From the NCBI RefSeq assembly GCF_038396785.1, contig NZ_CP151087.1:3720001-3784000 (forward strand): a DNA stretch of 64,000 bases, written 5' to 3'. The translations under genes and the position numbers were made by a program. Shown in pieces: positions 28,821 to 37,732 of this stretch. Under the pieces are notes generated by a model that worked only from the letters and a program-made list of their open reading frames with translations, was not told where the DNA came from and made no database searches. Source of the stretch: Sphingobacterium thalpophilum. GTDB taxonomy: Bacteria; Bacteroidota; Bacteroidia; Sphingobacteriales; Sphingobacteriaceae. Every line of letters starts with the position of its first letter. Position 1 is the first letter of the stretch.

Positions 28821-29817
28821 GGTTTGCTAGTGTAGCTTGATCTAAATGATAAAAAATAATCCGGTGTTCTTTTCCTTTCAGCTCTCCCTTCAAAAATTTT
28901 GCCGTTTGTAAGAGTTCCTCCTGATTGATGGATTCAAAACGTATAACATCTCCCTTTTTAAGGTTTGCTTTTGGGAGATCTTTCGTTAAAATATAGAGGT
29001 TCGTATTGGGGTTATGGGTAAACAATGACGAGTTTTTGAGATCTTCTTCATTGATATGTTTTGAAATACCGATGTAATTATTATTTCTGAAAACGACAAA
29101 CCACTGAAATAGCGGTAATGCAATATCCATTTCCATGGGATAGTTGCGTAATGTTCCGCTTAGATAGGTCTTGAGGTCCTGTTGATTTAAAATGGAGTTT
29201 TGATTGCCAAATTGTCTGAGATTTCCCATGTTGTAACACATTAACATCGCTTTTTTCACAGGCGGAATTCCGCTGGTGACTGTGTTTTTGACCTGGTGTA
29301 GCCGCAGAGTAGAGCTCACGACAACATCTTTTAAGGCCGGCAATTGTTGTAAATAGGTGAGCAGGTAGAAAAATTTATCACGGGATGTCTTTGTCCAATC
29401 GCAGTCCAGTTGGAGTTCGGTAAATTTTTCCTTTCCTGCTTGTTGTATTTTAGCCGTCACAAACGGAACAATTTTATTTGCCAGTCCTCTGATTTGCAGG
29501 CTATCCATTTCCACAAAAATACGTTGGTTGACAAATACTACAGGAATCAGCTGCTGTTCTTTGGGGACAGGTTGCGAAAACGTAATGGGGCTAATAGGGA
29601 CGGCTTGTACACCAGATGGATCGAAATCAATATCCATAATGCGGACATAGATAGATTTCGCATCAATTTCCTTTAAAGAGCGGCTTTCTACGGTGTCTAA
29701 CTGGAATACTGTCTTCCAAAAATAGAAGCCTGTTTCATGCTTTGTTTTGGTGCAGGAACTTAAAAAAAGTAGAGAGAGCGGTACAAGAAATAAAAATAGT
29801 TGTGTTTTACGCAGCAT
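28780..29817 (-). CDS. Lipoprotein with TIM-barrel-like layout, unknown function
   Basis: A 345-residue lipoprotein. Signal peptide with lipobox LSSC at about residue 22. The rest alternates strands and helices as in a TIM barrel: SIYVRIMDIDFD, PVVFVNQRIF, FTELQLDCDWTKTSRDKF, DVVVSSTLRLHQVK, KAMLMCYNMGNLRQFG, MDIALPLFQWFVVFRNN. Acidic residues at strand ends (DIDFD, DCDW) would suit a glycoside-hydrolase-like site, similar in style to DUF3142; that is inference. The ATG at 29817 is chosen over TTG ten codons upstream because it starts the signal peptide. It is the first gene of a pair with the 817-residue protein. Confidence 0.7.
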   Translation of the reverse strand: MLRKTQLFLFLVPLSLLFLSSCTKTKHETGFYFWKTVFQLDTVESRSLKEIDAKSIYVRIMDIDFDPSGVQAVPISPITFSQPVPKEQQLIPVVFVNQRIFVEMDSLQIRGLANKIVPFVTAKIQQAGKEKFTELQLDCDWTKTSRDKFFYLLTYLQQLPALKDVVVSSTLRLHQVKNTVTSGIPPVKKAMLMCYNMGNLRQFGNQNSILNQQDLKTYLSGTLRNYPMEMDIALPLFQWFVVFRNNNYIGISKHINEEDLKNSSLFTHNPNTNLYILTKDLPKANLKKGDVIRFESINQEELLQTAKFLKGELKGKEHRIIFYHLDQATLANHGNAELQKIIATF

Positions 29818-29840
29818 ATTCACTTTATTTAGTCGTAATT

Positions 29841-29867
29841 CAAACAAAATGGGCTTAATTTTGTTTG
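29841..29867. promoter_or_regulatory. 27-bp perfect palindrome over a divergent promoter
   Basis: CAAACAAAAT and ATTTTGTTTG, 7 bp apart, are perfect inverted repeats. The right half forms TAATTTTG (29856-29863), a perfect plus-strand -7 box for the AsmA-like gene. On the minus strand CCATTTTG occupies the matching place for the lipoprotein gene. A dimeric regulator bound here would block both. Pairing is seen; regulation is inferred. Confidence 0.55.
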
Positions 29868-29912
29868 TTATTCAATAAAATAAAGACGAAATTACAAAGA
29901 GATTGTGACTTT

Positions 29913-31808
29913 ATGAAGCCTATTTTCAAATGGATCCTTGGTATTGTAGCGTTTATCCTATTGGCATTGGCTGGAGGTATTTGGTATTTTAGCAATAAGT
30001 GGAAGCCTCTTTTAGATACTAAAATCAAACAGCTGGTGTCCCAAGCAACGGACAATTTGTATACTATTACATACGACGATATCCACGTCAACCTATTATT
30101 GGGTAATATAACAATAGACAATCTGCATCTCGTGTCAGATAGTTCCATCTATAAAAAGTTGGAGCTGGTCAAAAAAGCGCCAGATAACCGTTTCGAAATT
30201 TCCATCAATAGGTTGAAAATAAAAAGCTTTGGTATTCGAAGGGTATTGATGGATAAGGAGCTTTTCCTGAATGATATCACCGTCGAAAGACCAACGATTC
30301 ATGTCATTAATGAGGTACACCGTTATAATGATACGGTGAGTCGGGGATCTAAAAAACCACTGTACGAGAAAATAAAGGACAATCTGAAAAAAATTCAGGT
30401 GCGGGCCGTCAATTTGAATGACATCGATTTTAAATATACGCAAGTCCAAAAAGGGGTTTATCAAGATTTCGAGGTCAAGAAGGTCAAGGTCCGGATAGAT
30501 GATGTTTTGATCGATTCAACTTCTGAGCACGACAGGCAGCGCTTTTATCATACGAAAATGATTGATATTGAGGTGCCTGGTTTTACCTATAAAACTCCGG
30601 ATGGGTTTTATAAAGTAAACTTTGATCAGTTGAAAATCAATAGTAAAAACCGCAATGTCCTCTTGACTAAAGTTGCTTATCAGCCGACGCTGAATAAGGC
30701 TGCTTATTACCGGAAGAAAGGTGAAGGTGGAAGCTATATGGTGCTGAAAATGGATACCCTGCTTTTGACGGGATTCAATTTTGCCGAGCTTTCTCGTGAT
30801 AAGAAAATATATGCACAAAATGCACGCTTAAAAAATGGTTCTCTTTCGATTTATAGTGATAAACATTATAAAAGCCCACCAACCAGTCAGATTGGAAATG
30901 CTCCGCACATGAAATTAATGCAGATGTCGACACGCTTGGGAATTGATTCATTAATTTTAGATAATATAGGAATTACGTATGCTGAAATGAGTGATGAGTA
31001 TAGTCAAATCGGTACCATTACTTTTGATCACACGTATGGTACGATATTGAATGTGACAAATGATTCGACAAAATTGCTTAAGCAGAAGCTCATGCGTGCA
31101 AATTTGAGCAGCAATTTTATGAATGCGGGCAAGCTTTCTACCAATTTTGTTTTTGATATGACCTCTAAAGTTGGGGCCTATACCTACAAGGGCACACTTG
31201 GGAAAATGGATCTAACGGTCGTTAATAAGATGATCCGGCCATTGTTAAATGTTGAGGTTAAATCGGGCAATCTCAGTCAGATTACATTTGACATATGGGC
31301 TAACGATTACCGTAGTAAAGGAACCTTTAAAATGGATTATGATGACCTCAAAGTTAATATCCTGTCGGAGCCAGGTGATGATGGTCGTCGAGAAAAAAAG
31401 GGGCTGCTGTCTTTTATGATTAATCAGGTGTTGTTTAATCCGGGCAATCCGGATTTATACGGTAAATATACGGTGGGGCATATTAACAAGCGTCGGGATC
31501 CCAATCATCCGTTTTTTAAAGCGATGTGGCAGACTTTGTTGGTTGGAATTAAACAATGTGTCGGCCTTGGTCCAGAACGGGAGGCTAAACTGATGAATAC
31601 GGCTGGAAAAGTTGAAAAAGTCGTTGAGGGCATCAGCAAGGCCAAGAAAATGATTTCAAGTATATTTAAGAAACACAAAACTCCTGAGGAGTTGCTGAAG
31701 GAAGAAAAAGAAGATGAGGCCAAAGAGGCGGCAAAGATTGAAGAGAAGCGGAAGCGTGACCGTGAAAAAGCTGAAAAGGAACTTGAGAAAGAAGGAACGG
31801 GAAATTGA
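29913..31808 (+). CDS. AsmA/DUF748-like envelope protein
   Basis: A 631-residue protein with one N-terminal TM (IFKWILGIVAFILLALAGGIWYF) and a long periplasmic beta-rich region of AsmA-type repeats (e.g. ITYDDIHVNLLLGNITIDNLHLV, RFEISINRLKIKSFGIRRVL, FLNDITVERPTIHVI). AsmA-like proteins form hydrophobic grooves that move lipids between membranes. The C-terminus (from ~590) is a highly charged Lys/Glu tail, unusual for the family. The ATG at 29913 is chosen because the TM starts there. It is divergent from the lipoprotein pair across a palindromic promoter region. Confidence 0.75.
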   Translation: MKPIFKWILGIVAFILLALAGGIWYFSNKWKPLLDTKIKQLVSQATDNLYTITYDDIHVNLLLGNITIDNLHLVSDSSIYKKLELVKKAPDNRFEISINRLKIKSFGIRRVLMDKELFLNDITVERPTIHVINEVHRYNDTVSRGSKKPLYEKIKDNLKKIQVRAVNLNDIDFKYTQVQKGVYQDFEVKKVKVRIDDVLIDSTSEHDRQRFYHTKMIDIEVPGFTYKTPDGFYKVNFDQLKINSKNRNVLLTKVAYQPTLNKAAYYRKKGEGGSYMVLKMDTLLLTGFNFAELSRDKKIYAQNARLKNGSLSIYSDKHYKSPPTSQIGNAPHMKLMQMSTRLGIDSLILDNIGITYAEMSDEYSQIGTITFDHTYGTILNVTNDSTKLLKQKLMRANLSSNFMNAGKLSTNFVFDMTSKVGAYTYKGTLGKMDLTVVNKMIRPLLNVEVKSGNLSQITFDIWANDYRSKGTFKMDYDDLKVNILSEPGDDGRREKKGLLSFMINQVLFNPGNPDLYGKYTVGHINKRRDPNHPFFKAMWQTLLVGIKQCVGLGPEREAKLMNTAGKVEKVVEGISKAKKMISSIFKKHKTPEELLKEEKEDEAKEAAKIEEKRKRDREKAEKELEKEGTGN

Positions 31809-31948
31809 GGATCCGTTTCACGTGGAAAGGTTCCCGTTTGGTGCCGTTGCCGATATTTTTTAGAAATTGTAGAGGAAGTGATGTACTGTATTTATAAAAC
31901 CTCATTGCCGGCTTCGTTAGCGCGCCAAAAAATACAACGGAGATAGAT

Positions 31949-31979
31949 TTGCATTTATTGACAGATTTATCTTAGTTTG
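31949..31979 (+). promoter_or_regulatory. ktrB promoter (TTG-N20-TTAGTTTG)
   Basis: TTG (31949-31951), 20 bp, TTAGTTTG (31972-31979). The ATG of ktrB lies 7 nt further at 31987. Predicted near-leaderless mRNA. The same layout precedes ktrA. Confidence 0.65.
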
Positions 31980-31986
31980 AGACATT

Positions 31987-33777
31987 ATGATAGATTCGAT
32001 TTTAAGTTTTATCCGGTTTGTTTTCAAATATAAAAATGGGCTTGTAGACAAAATCATGTTCTATGTGAGCATGATTTGCGCCGCAATCGTTATTTTTAAT
32101 GTGGGCTATGTTACTGATCCTGCATTGGGGAAATTGCTTGGTAAAACAATTCATTATCTTTTCTTTGTCCTCTTTTTCATGATTGCTCTCCGCGAGTCAT
32201 CTTCCATTTATGCACTCAAAAAAATTGCTGTTGAGCATTACTCGGGCTTAGTTATCCTCATCTACTTTGTATTTATCCTTATTGCCCGTTTTGCAGGATT
32301 TGGAGCGCTTTCTGTTTTTTCAAGAGAACAGTGGGTTTATCTAGGAATCTATCTTATTTTTATCGCGGAGCTATCGAAAGGTACGCTTTTCTTTGACAAT
32401 TTTTATTTTAATCCGACAATATTATTTGTCATCAGTTTCCTGGTTCTTATCTTGCTCGGAACCGTACTCTTGATGCTGCCCCGTACCACGGTAGAAGCTC
32501 CGTTAAGTTTTGTGGATGCTTTATTTATGGCAACTAGTGCTGTTTGTATCACTGGCTTGTCTGTTGCCGATATTTCAACCAATTTTAGCATGTTCGGACA
32601 AACCGTGGTCATTGTTTTGATACAGGTTGGCGGATTGGGTATTATGACATTTACAGGTTTTTTTGGCTATTTTTTCTCTGGCGGATTTTCTTTTAAGAAT
32701 CAATTGATGTTTGGTGAAATTCTGGGTGAAAATAAAGTGGCCTCTGTCATTAAAACCCTATTGACCATGATATTTATTACGCTGCTGTTTGAATTTCTTG
32801 GAGCTATACTGATCTTTAGTACCTTAGAAAGTGCTAATTTTCCAAATTTAGGGAGTATGGTTTTCTTTTCGATCTTTCATTCCATTTCTTCATTCTGTAA
32901 TGCTGGATTTTCGATCTTATCTGGGGGTATTACCAATGAAGCCTATAAATTCAATTATCCATTCCAGCTGGCGTTATCTTCGCTTTTCATTCTTGGTGGT
33001 TTGGGGTTTGGAATTGTATTGAATTTCTACACCTATATTAAAGAATCCATATTGCTTTATTATCACCGATGGATCACAAAGAAAAACTATAAGCATAAAG
33101 CATGGAGCTTTAGCTTTAATTCTAAATTGGTGCTGGTCTGTAATGCGATTATTATTGTAGGTGCAACTTTGTTTTTCTACTTTTTGGAGCGAGGGAACAC
33201 CCTTTCTCTTGAAAGGGGAATCGATGGTGAATGGGCAACTTCCTTCTTTATGGCCAATGCAGCGCGTTCAGCAGGATACAATAGTGTTGATTTGAGTTTT
33301 GTCGGGCCACCGACTGTTTTTTTGATTATGCTGCTGATGTGGGTCGGGGCTTCTCCCGGATCTACTGGTGGGGGAGTAAAGGTAACCACCGTTGCTGTTT
33401 CACTGCTGAATATTGTTTCTTTGGCTAAAGGAAAAGAATTTATTGAGATTTTTAAAAGGAGGATTGCCGGCGAATCTGTTAACAAGGCTTTTGCGATTAT
33501 TTTGTTGTCACTATTCGTCGTTGGGTTCAGTTTTTTTGTGCTCATTTTTACAGATCCGGATAAGAGCATGAAAGCACTCCTCTTTGAATCGTTATCAGCG
33601 TATACAACATGTGGATTGAGTTTGGGGATTACACCATCACTCAGTATGGGCGGAAAATTGATTATTGCCCTAACGATGCTGGTTGGGCGAGTAGGGATGT
33701 TGACTTTGCTGGTCGCTTTTATAAAAAATACAACACGTAGAAATATTGTATTTCCAGAAGAAAAGATCCTGTTTTAG
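31987..33777 (+). CDS. Potassium uptake channel, TrkH/KtrB family
   Basis: A 596-residue membrane protein that conducts K+. All four selectivity-filter loops with their glycines are visible: TSAVCITGLSV (Gly190), FHSISSFCNAGFS, ANAARSAGYNSV and LSAYTTCGLSLG. The usual family start (NPTILFVISFLVLILLG) comes only at ~142. Before it are about four extra TM segments (25-42, 55-69, 85-102, 116-129), so the protein is ~145 residues longer than KtrB. It is paired with the KtrA-like gene 110 bp downstream, which has its own promoter. Confidence 0.92.
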   Translation: MIDSILSFIRFVFKYKNGLVDKIMFYVSMICAAIVIFNVGYVTDPALGKLLGKTIHYLFFVLFFMIALRESSSIYALKKIAVEHYSGLVILIYFVFILIARFAGFGALSVFSREQWVYLGIYLIFIAELSKGTLFFDNFYFNPTILFVISFLVLILLGTVLLMLPRTTVEAPLSFVDALFMATSAVCITGLSVADISTNFSMFGQTVVIVLIQVGGLGIMTFTGFFGYFFSGGFSFKNQLMFGEILGENKVASVIKTLLTMIFITLLFEFLGAILIFSTLESANFPNLGSMVFFSIFHSISSFCNAGFSILSGGITNEAYKFNYPFQLALSSLFILGGLGFGIVLNFYTYIKESILLYYHRWITKKNYKHKAWSFSFNSKLVLVCNAIIIVGATLFFYFLERGNTLSLERGIDGEWATSFFMANAARSAGYNSVDLSFVGPPTVFLIMLLMWVGASPGSTGGGVKVTTVAVSLLNIVSLAKGKEFIEIFKRRIAGESVNKAFAIILLSLFVVGFSFFVLIFTDPDKSMKALLFESLSAYTTCGLSLGITPSLSMGGKLIIALTMLVGRVGMLTLLVAFIKNTTRRNIVFPEEKILF

Positions 33778-33852
33778 TTAGACCGACAAGCGTATTGACT
33801 ACCTTTTGATGGCCTTATCAAAGAAATATGAATATATAAATCGAAAGAGAGC

Positions 33853-33883
33853 TTGGAAATAAAAGTAAATTTATTTTAGTTTG
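33853..33883 (+). promoter_or_regulatory. ktrA promoter (TTG-N20-TTAGTTTG)
   Basis: TTG (33853-33855), 20 bp, TTAGTTTG (33876-33883). The ATG is 4 nt further at 33888. The -7 octamer is identical to that of ktrB. Predicted leaderless. Confidence 0.7.
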
Positions 33884-33887
33884 AGAT

Positions 33888-34574
33888 ATGAAGTATATTG
33901 TTTTAGGATTGGGGCATTTTGGACGTTCTCTAGGGGTACATCTCACTGAGCTCGGGCATGAGGTAATCGGTGCTGACCGAAATCTTGGCATCGTCGAACA
34001 ATTGAAAGACAAGATAACGCACACGGTATGTCTGGATACAACAGACCGAGAAGCGGTTTCATCGTTACCGCTTAAAGATGCACATGCAGTCATTGTTGCG
34101 ATCGGGGAAGATGAGGGAGCCTCGCTCATGACCGTAGCCCTCTTAAAACAGTTGAAGGTCAAACGTATCATTGGCCGTATCGTTTCAGATTTACAAAAGA
34201 CTGTTTTGGAAGCCATGGAAATCAATGAATATATCATGCCCGAAGAAGAAGCCGCTGAGCGATTGGCGATGCGCTTGGACAATATTGATATTGTCGATTC
34301 GTTTAAGGTTTCGGATAAATATTCTATTGTAGAGACAAAAGTCCCTGCTCGATACGTTGGTATGACGTTGCGTGAGGCGAACCTGACGAATTTGTATAAG
34401 GTAATTGTACTCACCACCGTGAAAATTACAGAAACGAAAAAGGATGGTGTGACCAAAGAACAAAAGGAAGCTTCAGGAATTGCTGCATCAGAAACGATCA
34501 TGGAAGAGGGAGATATTTTGGTTGTCTTTGGTGAGCTATCCAATATTAATAAGTTAATTCAAAAAGGAGAATAA
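33888..34574 (+). CDS. KtrA/TrkA-family potassium channel regulator
   Basis: A 228-residue cytosolic gating subunit. The RCK_N Rossmann domain starts YIVLGLGHFGRSLG (GxGxxG, with the nucleotide-binding acidic residue in GADRN). The RCK_C domain (~130-228) includes SDKYSIVETKVPARYVGMTLREANL and the ending EEGDILVVFGE. It forms a ring beneath KtrB and opens it in response to ATP/ADP or NAD(H). The next gene begins 3 nt after its stop, so both are likely on one mRNA. Confidence 0.92.
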   Translation: MKYIVLGLGHFGRSLGVHLTELGHEVIGADRNLGIVEQLKDKITHTVCLDTTDREAVSSLPLKDAHAVIVAIGEDEGASLMTVALLKQLKVKRIIGRIVSDLQKTVLEAMEINEYIMPEEEAAERLAMRLDNIDIVDSFKVSDKYSIVETKVPARYVGMTLREANLTNLYKVIVLTTVKITETKKDGVTKEQKEASGIAASETIMEEGDILVVFGELSNINKLIQKGE

Positions 34575-34577
34575 ATT

Positions 34578-34898
34578 ATGCTATTGACAACAACAGGTAC
34601 TATTGAGGGACACCAAATTGAACGCTATTTGGGAATAGTCTCTTCCGAAGTGGTTCTGGGAGCGAATGCAATCAAGGATATGATGGCGGGTTTTCGCGAT
34701 TTTTTTGGCGGAAGATCCAACTCTTATGAACGCGCATTCCAAGAAACACGTGAAGCAGCGCTGCGTGAACTTGAAGACCGTGCACGCGCCTTGGGTGCTG
34801 ATGCGGTCGTTGGGGTTCGACTGGACTTTCAAACGGTGGGAACAGGAGGAATGATGATGGTGGGCGCAACGGGAACGGCCGTAAAAATGAAATCTTAA
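34578..34898 (+). CDS. YbjQ-family (DUF74) protein
   Basis: A 106-residue protein of the YbjQ/UPF0145 family: MLLTTTGTIEGHQIERYLG at the start, GANAIKDMMAGFRDFFGGRS in the middle, then ARALGADAVVGVRLDF. Family members form pentamers; some are described as heavy-metal-binding, but the role is not settled. It is 3 nt behind ktrA, which suggests, without proof, a link to ion homeostasis. Confidence 0.88.
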   Translation: MLLTTTGTIEGHQIERYLGIVSSEVVLGANAIKDMMAGFRDFFGGRSNSYERAFQETREAALRELEDRARALGADAVVGVRLDFQTVGTGGMMMVGATGTAVKMKS

Positions 34899-34905
34899 TT
34901 ACCTA

Positions 34906-34933
34906 AAGTCCTAAATAACATTAGGGCTTTTTT
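34906..34933 (+). terminator. Terminator after the ktrA/ybjQ-like genes
   Basis: AGTCCTAA pairs with TTAGGGCT (one T-G) around a 6-nt loop, followed by a T-run. It starts 8 nt after the stop. The rest of the 323-bp gap up to 35221 holds the yfhO-family promoter and its leader; no other gene is seen. Confidence 0.8.
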
Positions 34934-35019
34934 AATGCTTAAAAGACGTGACATGGATCGATCGTATTTAATACCTATTATAAACTTTCTGTTAACAGGA
35001 CACTGAGCGATAATTATAA

Positions 35020-35050
35020 TTGTATATAAAAACAAATTTATCTAAGTTTG
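35020..35050 (+). promoter_or_regulatory. Promoter of the YfhO-family gene (TTG-N20-TAAGTTTG)
   Basis: TTG (35020-35022), 20 bp, perfect TAAGTTTG (35043-35050). The leader would be about 165 nt. The segment around the box is nearly the same as at the fabD promoter. Confidence 0.7.
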
Positions 35051-35221
35051 GCTTTTAAGACTTTTAAACAACCTAAGAAGGTAAATGAAATCATCGAGTT
35101 TTATCAAACCGCGTGTAATGTGTTCATAAATACAACGAAAGGCAAGTTATGGATGAACGATTATTTGGTAAGTTGAATAAATTAGATATATTCATCACCT
35201 TAAAATGACAAATTTATACGG

Positions 35222-37702
35222 ATGAAAAATTGGTTTAAGGCGAATTCAGCACATTTGATCGTTATTGCGATATTTATTGCGCTCGTATTTTTTTATTTTA
35301 CCCCTGTTTGGCAAGGAAAAACACTGGCGCAGTCGGATGTGGTACAAGCGCAGGCGGCACAGAAGGAATTATTTGATTTTAAGGCAAAGGATGGTAAAGC
35401 GCCCTTATGGACTAACTCTATGTTTGGCGGGATGCCGACTTATCAAATTTGGCAAGAAAATGAGAATAACATTGGTACTTATTTCTTAAAAGCGGTTAAG
35501 TTCGCCTTTCCGAGCCCAATGGATACGGTGCTGTTTTATTTGTTGGGTGCTTATTTTCTTTTCAGTGTCTTACGGATCAAACCCTGGCTGGCAGCAATTG
35601 GTGCAATAGCCATTGCGTTTACATCCTATAATTTTATTTATATTGAAGCTGGGCACATAACAAGGGCTAATGCAATTGCATTTATTCCACCCGTTATTGC
35701 TGCGGTTATTATGTGTTATCGGGGAAGTAAATTGTGGGGGCCTGTGTTATTAGCCTTGTTTCTTTCGCTGGAAATTCGTGTAAATCACTTGCAAACAACC
35801 TATTACCTGTTGATAGTCCTGATGGTATACGTGATTTTCACTTTCGTAGATGCAATTAAACAAAAACAATTAAAAGGTTTTTTTATTGCATCGGGTAGGC
35901 AGATTATCGCAGTGGTCATCGCTTTGATGGTAAATGCATCAATTTTATTACCAACTTGGGAATATAGTAAATTAAGTACGCGTGGACATGCCAATATTAC
36001 GAAGGTTGATAATAACAACAGCAAAGAGAAAGGGCTTGATAAAGAATATGCCTATGAGTGGAGCCAAGGGATTGGTGAAACCATTACCTTTTTGATTCCA
36101 AATGCCTATGGTGGTTCAACTGGCGGACAATTGGACGAAAAATCACACGTCGCTAAATTCCTAATGGAACGAGGAGGTGCGTCGGAGATTCAAGCTGGTC
36201 AGATGGCACAAGGCATGCCAACCTATTGGGGCGACAAACGTTTTACTTCGGGACCATGGTATTTTGGGGCCGGAGTTTTCTTCCTATTTGTTTTAGGCCT
36301 TGTTATTGTCAAGGACCGCTTCAAGTGGTGGATTTTGGCAACAACCATTTTAGCATTACTGTTGTCATTTGGAAAAAACTTTACACTTGTATCAGATCTG
36401 TTCTTTGACTATTTCCCAATGTACAATAAGTTTAGGGCTGTTGAATCCATTCTTGTTTTGGTTTCCATTACAGTACCTATGATGGCAATTTTGGCTGTCA
36501 ACGAGCTTTTGACACGGGCGAAGGAGATTCCAAACTTAGATAAAAAAGTGCTGTATACTTTTATTGGTGTCGGTGGCGTCTGTCTGCTTATTGGCGTGAT
36601 GCCCGATCTCTTTTTAAGTTTTAGGAATGCGGAGCATAGCAATTTAGTAGCAACTTTTGAGCACCAGATAGGCGATAAGACCTTTGCGACGGAGTTGGCA
36701 AACCAGTTGGTTCTGGATCGTAAAGATATCGCAAGCAAAGATGCCTATCGTTCCTTTGTCATCGTTCTACTAACTTTTGGATTTGTTTGGGTCTTTTTAA
36801 AGAAGAAACTGAGCGAAGGTGTATTACTGGGAACATTGCTGGTCTTATTCTTGTTTGATTTATGGAGTGTAGATAAGCGATTTTTGAATGACAAATCTTT
36901 TATGGAGAAAGGGGCTACAGCACAGCAAGTATTCCAGCAACGTGAAGTGGATCAATTGATCTTAATGGATAAAGATCCAAGCTACCGCGTACTAGACTTG
37001 ACTTCAGATCCGTTTTCGGATGCCCGTCCATCCTACTTCCATAAATCCCTAGGAGGATACCATGCGGCAAAATTAATGCGCTTCCAGGAAATTTTGGAAA
37101 ATCAATTTAATGGTGCCCTCAATGAAGATGTGTTGGATATGTTTAATGTGCGTTACCTGATTACAACAGATCCTCAAAATCAATCACAGCGTATTGTGCG
37201 GAGAAGTACCGCGGCAGGAAATGCCTGGTTTGTGGATCGGGTAAGTTTTGTGAAAGGAAATGCCGAGGAGATGCAGGCTATCAGCTCGTTTGATCCGCAT
37301 AAAGAAGCTTTTGTCAACCAGCAATATCAAAATGAAGTAAAAGCGAAGACTTCGAATGCGTCGACATCAGGCGAGATTAAGTTGACATCTTACCATCCGG
37401 ATAAAATGCAATATGAATATACGGCTGCCAATGATGCCTTTGCTGTGTTTTCTGAAGTATTTTATGATAAAGGATGGAAAGCCTATGTGGATGGAAAGGA
37501 AACGCCAATTATCCGTGCGGATTATATCCTAAGAGCACTGCAGTTGCCAGCAGGTACACATAAGGTAGAATTTATCTTTGATCCTGAATCGCACAAAATG
37601 GGTAATTTATTGACATTAATCTCGTCTATTGTTCTTGTACTGGGAATAGGAGCGGCGATATATTTCTCCTTTAGAGGGAATAAAAAAGAAACAGCGGCTT
37701 AA
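35222..37702 (+). CDS. YfhO-family membrane protein
   Basis: An 826-residue multi-pass membrane protein of the YfhO family, related in fold to GT-C glycosyltransferases. It has about a dozen TM segments (first at ~12-28, VIAIFIALVFFYF), a lumenal loop with TNSMFGGMPTYQIW and, after the last central TMs, a long soluble domain (~570-780) with the phylum-typical FNVRYLITTD and FSEVFYDKGWKAYVDG, then one final TM. In Firmicutes YfhO acts in glycosylation of lipoteichoic acid; in Bacteroidota the substrate is unknown. The family match is strong, the reaction inferred. Confidence 0.87.
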   Translation: MKNWFKANSAHLIVIAIFIALVFFYFTPVWQGKTLAQSDVVQAQAAQKELFDFKAKDGKAPLWTNSMFGGMPTYQIWQENENNIGTYFLKAVKFAFPSPMDTVLFYLLGAYFLFSVLRIKPWLAAIGAIAIAFTSYNFIYIEAGHITRANAIAFIPPVIAAVIMCYRGSKLWGPVLLALFLSLEIRVNHLQTTYYLLIVLMVYVIFTFVDAIKQKQLKGFFIASGRQIIAVVIALMVNASILLPTWEYSKLSTRGHANITKVDNNNSKEKGLDKEYAYEWSQGIGETITFLIPNAYGGSTGGQLDEKSHVAKFLMERGGASEIQAGQMAQGMPTYWGDKRFTSGPWYFGAGVFFLFVLGLVIVKDRFKWWILATTILALLLSFGKNFTLVSDLFFDYFPMYNKFRAVESILVLVSITVPMMAILAVNELLTRAKEIPNLDKKVLYTFIGVGGVCLLIGVMPDLFLSFRNAEHSNLVATFEHQIGDKTFATELANQLVLDRKDIASKDAYRSFVIVLLTFGFVWVFLKKKLSEGVLLGTLLVLFLFDLWSVDKRFLNDKSFMEKGATAQQVFQQREVDQLILMDKDPSYRVLDLTSDPFSDARPSYFHKSLGGYHAAKLMRFQEILENQFNGALNEDVLDMFNVRYLITTDPQNQSQRIVRRSTAAGNAWFVDRVSFVKGNAEEMQAISSFDPHKEAFVNQQYQNEVKAKTSNASTSGEIKLTSYHPDKMQYEYTAANDAFAVFSEVFYDKGWKAYVDGKETPIIRADYILRALQLPAGTHKVEFIFDPESHKMGNLLTLISSIVLVLGIGAAIYFSFRGNKKETAA

Positions 37703-37715
37703 AGCTGTTTCTTTT
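37684..37715. terminator. Bidirectional terminator overlapping the YfhO-gene stop
   Basis: AAAAGAAACAGC (37684-37695) pairs with GCTGTTTCTTTT (37704-37715). The stop codon lies in the loop, so the last codons double as the 5' arm. It serves the convergent rnhB gene as well. Confidence 0.8.
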
Positions 37716-37732
37716 CGAAGCATTTTAGAGCT

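Noticed and set aside
31814..31829. A CACGTG-centred sequence resembling a ParB-binding parS site
   Set aside because: Only one half (CACGTGAAAC on the minus strand) fits; 12 of 16 bases match the usual parS consensus, and known sites tolerate only one or two changes. No par genes are nearby.
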